Source of the DNA: Ailanthus altissimus
Taxonomy: Eukaryota; Streptophyta; Magnoliopsida; Sapindales; Simaroubaceae
Direction: 5' to 3'
DNA: 64,000 nucleotides
Assembly (NCBI GenBank): GCA_946807835.1
Contig: OX327711.1
Span: 12,125,501-12,189,500, forward strand
Shown here: positions 56,500-64,000 of the stretch, in pieces
Layout of the letters: every line of letters starts with the position of its first letter
How positions within the stretch are numbered: position 1 is the first letter of the stretch
Notes under the pieces: model-generated
What the model was told of the DNA's origin: nothing
Databases searched by the model: none
Seen by the model: only the letters and a program-made list of their open reading frames with translations
Position numbers and translations under genes: made by a program

Positions 56500-56910
56500 T
56501 TCAATTTTCTGAGTTAGTTCTTTTCTAATTTGATTAACGACTGAGTTAGTTCTTTTCTACTTCAGGGTTTATGGTTTATTTTGATTAACGCTTAGGGTTT
56601 ATTTTTATTAACGATTAGGGATTACAGTTTTGAGTTAGTTCTTTTCTACTTCAGGGTTTATTTTGATTAATGATTAGGGATTACAGCAATTAGGGATTAC
56701 TTCAAGGTTTATTTTGATTAACGATTAGGGTTTATTTTAATTAACATTTAGGGATTACAGCGATTAGGGATTAACGATTAGGGTTTATTTTTATTAACGA
56801 TTATGGATTACAGAGATTAGGGATTACAGTTTTGAGTTAGTTCTTTTCTACTTCAGGGTTTATTTTGAGTAATGATTAGAGATTACAGCAATTAAGGATT
56901 ACAGTTTTTG
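56500..56910. repeat. Degenerate tandem repeat downstream of U6 copy 2
   Basis: Units of the type GATTAACGATTAGGG(T/A)TTA, with TTTATTTTGATTAA and GAGTTAGTTCTTTTCTACTT modules, recur about ten times with varied order. The motif GATTAGGGTTTATTTT resembles plant telomere repeat TTTAGGG only superficially. No coding sequence. Confidence 0.75.
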
Positions 56911-59465
56911 CTCTCCTCTTTCTTTAGAGTTTTTCCCCCTGTTTTGTTAATTTCTTGTTCTTAAATGGTTTTATTATATAAAAATTCAGAATGGATATGT
57001 TATTGGGTTATTATGAAAAGTGGTTTTATGTTGCTGGCATGGTTGCTTGCTAATTTTTGTGCTTTGCTTGGCGAGAATAAGAGAAAAGTTTGTCTGCTTT
57101 GATTATTGTTCACATGCATTAAACTTGTTGTCTACTTGAGCAAAGTTTCTGAAATAGCTTTTGTCTAGACGGACAGTATTGCTAATGCTTTTAGTTAAGC
57201 ATATAAGATTAATTTCTCAAATTATTTTTGTTGACCACTTTCCCTTTTTCCTAGTATTCTGTTGATGCAACTCTAATTAATAATCTTATTTAACTAGGCT
57301 CTCTAATTATTGAATTCCTGTTGCAGAAGTTTCCTCGTATGCTTTGCTGTTTCATATCTATTGGATTGTTTGTCATATCTTTTCAAGTGATTTACCGGGA
57401 GCTGAAAACTTATAAGTCCAAGTTTTTGTCAATTGCTAACCAAATAATAATGCTTGAGAAAGCACACGTAATTAGTTATGTTTTTGTTGCAAAGCAAAGT
57501 GTCATATTGACTTATGCAAGTTGATAAAAAACTGCAACCTGAAACTACACACAAAAGGAGAAGGATAGCATGTTCACGTGCAATGATCACACTCATCAAC
57601 TGAGAAACAATCTATTTTTCTTTGTCATTTTTTGTCGTATCTCATTCGATCTTTGATTTTGCTTCAGTTGACAACTGCATACTATGGAGTTGAGTCTGCT
57701 TGAATTCTTTTTCCTGACTTCTACCTTCATGTTGTGACTCTTGGTTTTAAAAGATTTTAAGATATATTGCTTGTTTGCTTTAAATTTCAGTTCAAATTTG
57801 ATTAGTCTTTTGTTATGCAGTTGTTTCTTGCAAACTATTTGGTGTATTGCATTATGTTTCTTTCATGCTTTCACATTTGTTTTTATGCTGTCCAAGCTTA
57901 TTGATTAGCAGTCCATTCTACATATTTCAAATCGGAAACCAAAGTCAGAAATTTTACGTGGTTCTAGGTGGCAGTAAACATGTGCAGTCCGCTCACATCT
58001 GCAATTTGTTGTTTTCCCGACTTACTATTAGATTACAGAACATGTTACTTTTCATCATTGTACATGTAGATTTATGTGTTTGTGATTTATATTGCAAAAT
58101 TGTTATAAAGTGTCAAAGGCTTATGTTATCTTACTTTTCTGGAGAATTTTGGCAACTTTTGTGCACTTCTTGGTAAGATCATTTTTTGTTTAATGGGCTA
58201 TAAATGGAAGGAAGATTTCAGGCAAAATGTTTGGGCTTGTGGCTAGAACTCGGATCTCTTTATGCGTAGATTGGCTGGTGCAACAATGATAGTAGATGAT
58301 TTTCTGCCAGGCTGATTCGCTTTAGCATCAGTCTAAAGCTAGAAACTTTGTTTTCTTGTGTTTAGCCTGCATTTTCTGTGATTCATCTGAAATGAAGTGG
58401 AAATGCTTTTGGTTGCGACTGCCTACATATGCCTATCCAGTAAAACCATAACTTGTGTTTAATTTTTGTCTGCCATAACTCATAATCCTCACCAGGATTG
58501 ATTAATGTTGAAGTGAATGTGTATGTGATAAGATTTTACTGGAAGAGGTATAAGTAAAATGTATTAGAGGCTGGTTGCACCTAAGACTCTTCATTGAAGC
58601 AATCAATCTGACCGCTGCTAGTTTGATCAGGGGATAAGAGAGAGTATCAATCGGGAGTATTCCTGATGTCGTACTCGGTGTTAGTGTTCCTCATATTCGG
58701 CCATTATGCAATTCAATACAGCTTTTAGATTACAATCACTATCAGATCGTTGCAGGTGGATTATCTATATCTATATGAAGTTTTTATGCGCTCGTGTTTC
58801 AATTTTTAAGCAAAATTCTGCTTGGAAAGCAAAGCTCATACATATATAGAATATCATTCAATAATTGAGAATCATGTTACTTGTACTTGTGAAATGTGAA
58901 TTAAGGTCTGTACCTCTGAAGGCTCGAGAGTAAGAATATTAAATGGCTTACACACGTTGATCTGCTCACAGTCCAATCCAAACCCATTCAATAGTTGCAT
59001 GATTGTAGTTGTAGATGTAGATTCTTGGATGAGAAAGTGAAATTTTGGATAGAATTGAGATAATAATATCCAACGGTCCGCGCCTACCGATTTAATAAAA
59101 AAAGCCTTTCTTTGTCAATTAAGTATTATTTCTTTCTTTTTAATAAAAGGTGTAGATTAGACGTTAAAATTTTTCAAGTCTTACCACTAAAAATTTGGGT
59201 GTTAATCAAAATTAGCCATTTTAGAGGGACTTCTAATTTATTTAACCACAACTTCAAATTCTTCTTCGTTTTTTTCGTTAGCCAAACACAGGAGCTTTTT
59301 ACTTCTAAACACGACAATCAATAAATACAGAAAAAAAAAATTTAATATTTGATTATATCATTATGAATATGGGAAATAAAAAAAAACGAATACAAAATCT
59401 TAAAAATGTAATAACATATGATGCCATGTTTACTTATTGGGCTTAAGGCCCATAGCCACGAATAC
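56911..59465. other. Intergenic; genic-looking composition but no conserved gene found
   Basis: The DNA is T-rich with balanced G+C (like introns and UTRs), and there are possible acceptor sites such as TTGCAG near 57321 and 57820. No frame shows a recognisable protein. It could hold non-coding transcripts; nothing supports a specific call. Confidence 0.45.
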
Positions 59466-59608
59466 AAAAGTGGGCTAATAAGGACTTAGAAATAAGATCC
59501 AGCTGCCTCGTTCTCTTAAAATTGTCAGAACCTGATGAGCAACGATCCCACATTGCCTCAATCGGCTGTATGACATAATTTATATATACGACGTGATGAT
59601 AGCCTGAT
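59466..59608 (+). promoter_or_regulatory. U6 copy 3 promoter
   Basis: The USE GATCCCACATTG (59544-59555) and TATA box TTTATATATAC (59579-59589) have Pol III spacing. The shared block ATTGTCAGAACCTGATGAG is at 59521-59539 and TGGGCTAATAAGGA at 59471. Confidence 0.85.
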
Positions 59609-59628
59609 GTCTCTTCGGAGACATCCGA

Positions 59629-59660
<32 letters not shown>

Positions 59661-59710
59661 GGCCCCTGCGCAAGGATGACACGCACAAATCGAGAAATGG
59701 TCCAAATTTT
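59609..59710 (+). ncRNA. U6: U6 spliceosomal snRNA, copy 3
   Basis: This is the same 102-nt sequence as copies 1 and 2, with a long T-run terminator. Upstream and downstream flanks (TCTGAGTTGGTCCTTTTC against TCTGAGTTAGTTCTTTTC) resemble those of copy 2, so these two arose by a local duplication that included flanking DNA. Confidence 0.97.
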
Positions 59711-60541
59711 TTTTTTTTTTTATCAATTCTCTGAGTTGGTCCTTTTCGTTTTGCTTTTTTGTTAGAAAGTTTTGGAATTCATCATTTTTTCTTTTTTCAT
59801 TTAGGGTTAGTTATTACCCATCCGATCAATAATCGCAGAACGAGTTAGTTCTTTTCGTTTTGCCTCGGGATTTCTTCGTTTTCTTCAGTCCACTTCATTT
59901 GTAGTCAGTTCTGATTTTATTTTTTAAAAGTTTTGGAAATCTTCAATTTTTTTTTTCATTTAGGGTTAGTTCTGATTATTTTGTTGTGTTTTTTTTTTAA
60001 TTTTCATCAATTTTTTATTATGTTTTTTTTAAATATATTCAATCATGGTTCTCCCATCCAATCAATAATCGAAGTTCTGCTGCCATGGCTTTCTTGCATA
60101 ATTTCTTTATGCATCGCCTATATTATTTGTTTCTTTTAATTTCCCAGAACCATTGCCCAGCAGGCTCATCCAATGAATACATTGTCATTCTGACGCCCAG
60201 GGTGTCCTAAATCAAATCTCCTGATACCATGATCTTGTTGTCTGATCTGAACTGATGCTTTGAGTACATAATTTTAGATTCATAATCAGCAAATTCTCCT
60301 GTAAGTCAAACCTCTTTCGAGCCAAACATAGAACATTCAACACAAATGTAGAAGAGACATGTTCATTTTTGTTGAGGATACAGATTTTAGTACAAAGCGG
60401 ATGTGGGGATGAAACATAATTGATGTTAAATGAATAAATACAATAGCAAAGTAAGGATATTGTCTCATTCTGTAAGAACAACTCAAACTGATATTACAGA
60501 TTTTTATTATAAGGGGGACGAAGGAATAATCGTATATAAAA
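59711..60541. other. U6 copy 3 flank and probable 3' UTR of the ArfGAP gene
   Basis: T-rich DNA to about 60130, then the probable 3' UTR of the minus-strand AGD12-like gene up to its stop codon at 60542. The UTR end is not determined. Confidence 0.5.
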
Positions 60542-63500
60542 CTATTGATCAAGAGCCAGCCACTCTAGTTCTAGTTCTAATTCTCCAGATTCCACATTTT
60601 GGAGTTTCAGAAATATCTTCTGCTTCACCTTCCCGTCAATAATGTTAATGGTGCTATCCTCTGTAAGGGCATTATCATCTGATTTCAACCACTTTCCAAT
60701 CTGCATGTTTCCAAACATTTCAGGGTCCCCAAACGCCAAGGCAGATGTTAACAAAGGCTGGATATCGATCTCTGCTTCTCCCATTATGTCATCAGCTGAA
60801 AACGTGTCATGATCAAACACTTTCTGCAACATGGTCAATCAGAATATCAGAAGAAACTTGGTTAATGAGTCATGAATTTGGTGAAAGGATTAGCATTGCT
60901 GATGACTAAGTTCACAAACCAATATTATGATTTTGCACAAACATAAAGTTTGCAAATAACATTTAAAGTTTATGTTCTAAAAAGAATAACACGAGTGGGG
61001 ATCGTTTTCTGAAGGTGCAATAAATGGGGAAACATCTAGAAACTCGCTATTTTAGCATGTAAAGTTCATACCAAATGCTACCAAATTTTAGTATCATAGC
61101 AAGAAAATGTAGCATTTGTCATCATTACTGCAGCACGAATAGAGTCCTTACCAATTTTACTGCTCCATAATCCTGAGGAACTGAGAGCATGAGTTCCTCA
61201 TTCCAAACTGGATTCAAGTTGCTCTTCATTATAGTCGTTTGAACAGTCTAATAATAGCAAACCTTGTCATAAGCAAATAGATTTAAAGAAAAAAGGAAAG
61301 AAAGAACTGTTGTGATCTGAAGCTAGCAGCAATTTTCTTCAATTAATTAACGCTGATCCAAGTTAAAATCTATACTATAAATGTGTGCATGCAGCTCACC
61401 ATTGTGCTGAACAAATGTAGCACCATATAAAAATGAAGATAATATGAACTGCCGCATAAGGTGAAGCTGTACCAAATCTCAAATCTGTCATATCCAACTA
61501 AATGAATTATTTGGTTGAGAATAACACATCGCTGCCCCTTTCATAGTATCATTTTTGGGAATAGAGCCATATGTTGTAACAAACATTTTGGAGTTTGCAA
61601 AAACGTCAAATCTGCTTCAGTCCCAAAAATAACAGTACTGAAAGCGGGGGGAGAGAGAGAGACCAACTAACCTGCTGTCCGATACTCAGAACTACATAAG
61701 GATCACTTGACATCATATCTCTGATAGCTAAATTTGTGCCTTTAATCACTTTGACCTTCAATAAGCCAATAAACTCTACCATGCCTACCTGTTACAACTT
61801 TTAACATTAAAAGGACTGAAAATATTCATGATAAAACCACATTGCAAATAACTCATGTACAATGAAAATGTTGTTACTACTACCATGCTACTACACCATG
61901 AACCAAAACCATTTGAAAAATAGCATTTACATATGAACACCGGGTTTGATTAATGTATATACATGCGTGTATGCACATATGTAGATTTTCTGATGATACA
62001 TACCATCACGAATAGCCAGTTCAAGAATAGCTCTACCTAGGAAATCTGTCTTCCATCATCGCTTTCATTATGATCTTTTACTTCTATCCTTCATGAAGCA
62101 TAAAGAGAGAGAGAGAGAGAAAGAACTGTAACGAAAATTTACCGATTGTTTCTCTGTTGAATTTGTACTTAGAAAACTATCCATAATTTTCCGAGAAAAA
62201 CTTGATTGGAGAGAAGCAGAAGTCTTTGCCGACGAAATCCGCAAGCTAGGTTTCAAAAATTCTTGTAATTCATACTTAGACCTACATGGAAAATTGAAAG
62301 GTATATCCATAAACAGTCTGACACCCAAGTTGTGACCAGCAAATCAAATGTGATCTATGCTTTCACCAATACATAATTTGAATACATCTGCTAGTCATAC
62401 AAGTTTAATAGTAAAAGAGTAACAGTACAAACAGGAATATAATTGTATGATACTATGTTGTCAGATAAGTTTTATGGAAAATTGAGGTAGTTTCATCACT
62501 TTTTAGAAGATTATCTACCGAAACTGCAAACTTAGTGAGAATGGTCTGAATTAATGCATTGCTAACAACATGCATAATATTCATGAAGAGTCGCCAAAAC
62601 AAACGTAAAGAACATTGAGACTTGTCTAACCTGATAAACTTTGCACGCATCTCATGACTGGAATCTGGTCCAGGCTTTGAAACTCCTTCGGGTATAAAGG
62701 CCTCATAAATTGAATTAGCAGAAGCATTTCCTCCAACTTCAACCATGGCATCAATTTCATCATCAGACCACTCATCCAATGTCACAGACAAAACCTGGAG
62801 GGGGAAGGAGAAGAACGAATGAAACTCAAGTTGGAAACAGGGCAAATACTGCACCCAGCCCTGAAGTACAGTAACAAAATGCAAATCCACTAATATAGCT
62901 AAGAAGATCAGAGCCGTAAAAGGAACAATGTAAGAGGAGCCTCAAGCATATGATGTTATTCCATATAGAAAAGCTTAGATGTGTCTTTTGGACCAAAAAG
63001 GTAATAAGATGAACTTAACGAAGCACGAATTTGTGTATTTAATAAGAAAACAAAATTGAATCATGTGCATTGCAGATTTTTTCTTCTTGATCCAAATTGT
63101 TGACTGATACTTTCTCTTCTACTCAAATATGTGTCACTGTTTTTAAGAAGTTCACCGGTGTAACTCCTCTAAATATGAAATCAAATGAAGCATAAAAATC
63201 ATTCTGAAAGACTTGAAGATCATATTGAATTTACAAGCAGATTAAATATGTTGACTGAAATATGTGTCACTGTTTTTAAGAAGTTCACCGGTGTAACTCC
63301 TCTAAATATGAAATCAAATGAAGCATAAAAATCATTCTGAAAGACTTGAAGATCATATTGAATTTACAAGCAGATTAAATATGTTGGATTTGTGTGTAAA
63401 CATAGTTTTTGTCATTCCCCTTGAAACGAAACGCATCTAGGTTATCAATAAACAGTAGTTGTGGATTTGCATACAATGTTATGTATATTACATGCACATG

Positions 63501-63974
63501 CTATTAAGATATAAATATTTAAATCATCAACAACAATAATGATTGCAGCTATAATAGACACTTTACTCTATTACACGTATATGCTATCCTATGTAACATG
63601 ACCTCTCTGGCTCTATTTCTTTATATCACAATTTCACAGTAAAATTATATCTCAAGTTGAATATGAATAAATAATGTTATAAATATTATAATTTGAAAAT
63701 AATAACTGAGAATTTAATTTTAACAACATATAACTTCGTGGTATTCTTAGTATGCATCTCTAGTACGAGGAATTAGTAAAAGGAATACATGTACATAATC
63801 ACATGTGTTGCTATATAATAATCTGTCATCATGCCTCCCTAACAATAAATGGCATTCCCTGGTGAGGGCAATTGAACAAGTGGCAACGCAAGAATTACCT
63901 TTGAAATATGTGTACCAAGACTTCTGTGCACACCACAACATTTTAAGCATATGAACACTCCAATATTTGCTGAC
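60542..63974 (-). CDS. AGD12: ArfGAP and C2 domain protein, AGD12-like, 3' six exons (partial)
   Basis: It stimulates GTP hydrolysis by ARF GTPases in vesicle traffic; AGD11-13 proteins pair an N-terminal ArfGAP zinc finger with a C-terminal lipid-binding C2 domain. Exons on the minus strand are 63974-63899, 62794-62631, 62281-62143, 61788-61672, 61247-61152 and 60823-60542, all with GT...AG borders and a continuous frame (about 290 residues). Visible are the second half of the zinc finger ([13 protein letters not shown]) with the catalytic Arg in HRSLG; the ArfGAP end ([28 protein letters not shown]); [14 protein letters not shown]; then the C2 domain ([66 protein letters not shown]) and the tail ending [13 protein letters not shown]. 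Calcium-site aspartates are present. The first roughly 45-50 residues lie beyond the right edge. No lesion is seen; probably functional. AGD11 or AGD13 are possible alternative names. Confidence 0.93.
63125..63385. repeat. Perfect tandem duplication (133-bp period) in an intron of the AGD12-like gene
   Basis: From AAATATGTGTCACTG to AGATTAAATATGTTG, about 128 bases, occurs at 63125 and again at 63258 without a visible difference, separated by ACTG. It lies in the intron between the exons at 63974-63899 and 62794-62631. Confidence 0.95.
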
Positions 63975-64000
63975 CTGAAAGCACAGAGGTCATGTGAATT

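Noticed and set aside
56500..56910. Interstitial telomere repeats
   Set aside because: TTTAGGG is not present as a regular 7-base array; the repeat unit is a longer and different sequence.
57847..58176. A 109-codon frame between U6 copies 2 and 3
   Set aside because: The composition is Cys/Leu/Phe-rich as expected from T-rich non-coding DNA; no family features or splice context.
62453..62890. A 145-codon frame starting [16 protein letters not shown]
   Set aside because: Only its middle (62794-62631) is coding; the ends are intron read-through of the AGD12-like gene, as GT...AG borders show.

Overview
This is nuclear DNA from a flowering plant, probably a eudicot (species not determined). 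The evidence is three U6 snRNA genes with plant-type upstream elements, an AGD12-type ArfGAP/C2 gene with plant gene structure, two broken cinnamyl alcohol dehydrogenase genes, and LTR retrotransposons of plant lineages (Copia, Tat-like and Athila-like Gypsy) in very A+T-rich intergenic DNA. Well over half of the window is transposon sequence or decayed repeats. I found no CRISPR array, no rRNA and no convincing tRNA gene.

Layout. 1-7390: one small putative single-exon membrane-protein gene (1631-2071), then A+T-rich DNA with a roughly 2.3 kb palindromic repeat (about 2925-5215) and a fold-back element (about 5820-6140). 7391-10510: a short Copia derivative on the minus strand with two LTRs, gag and a piece of protease, but no integrase, RT or RNase H. 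10851-11255: a hAT-type MITE filled with GGTTCGG repeats. 11762-13612: CAD pseudogene 1. 14561-26349: a decayed minus-strand Tat-like Gypsy element with a 33-bp minisatellite in its LTRs, an RNase H deletion and a plus-strand (antisense) extra ORF of the plant 'gypsy-type transposase' family. 26891-27319: a recent tandem duplication. 32084-32185: U6 copy 1. 34959-36114: CAD pseudogene 2.

About 38115-49337: a plus-strand Copia element interrupted by three younger solo LTRs (38263-40805, 43099-45273, 46622-47960), each with a target-site duplication. Without them it would be about 5.1 kb, the normal size for Copia. About 49338-54817: a truncated minus-strand Athila-like Gypsy element (5' LTR, PBS, gag), itself holding a solo LTR (51306-53409) of the same family as the one at 43099-45273. 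54823-55780: an irregular satellite-like repeat. 56392-56493 and 59609-59710: U6 copies 2 and 3. 60542 to the right edge: six 3' exons of an AGD12-like ArfGAP gene on the minus strand, continuing past the window.

The genes likely to be active are the U6 snRNAs (spliceosome, Pol III), the ArfGAP gene (vesicle traffic) and perhaps the small membrane protein. The observations I find most interesting are: (i) a GC-rich module placed at a similar distance upstream of the TATA box in three unrelated LTR families; (ii) the reconstructable nested insertions; (iii) the spliced antisense ORF in the Tat-like element; and (iv) extra upstream blocks shared by the three U6 genes.
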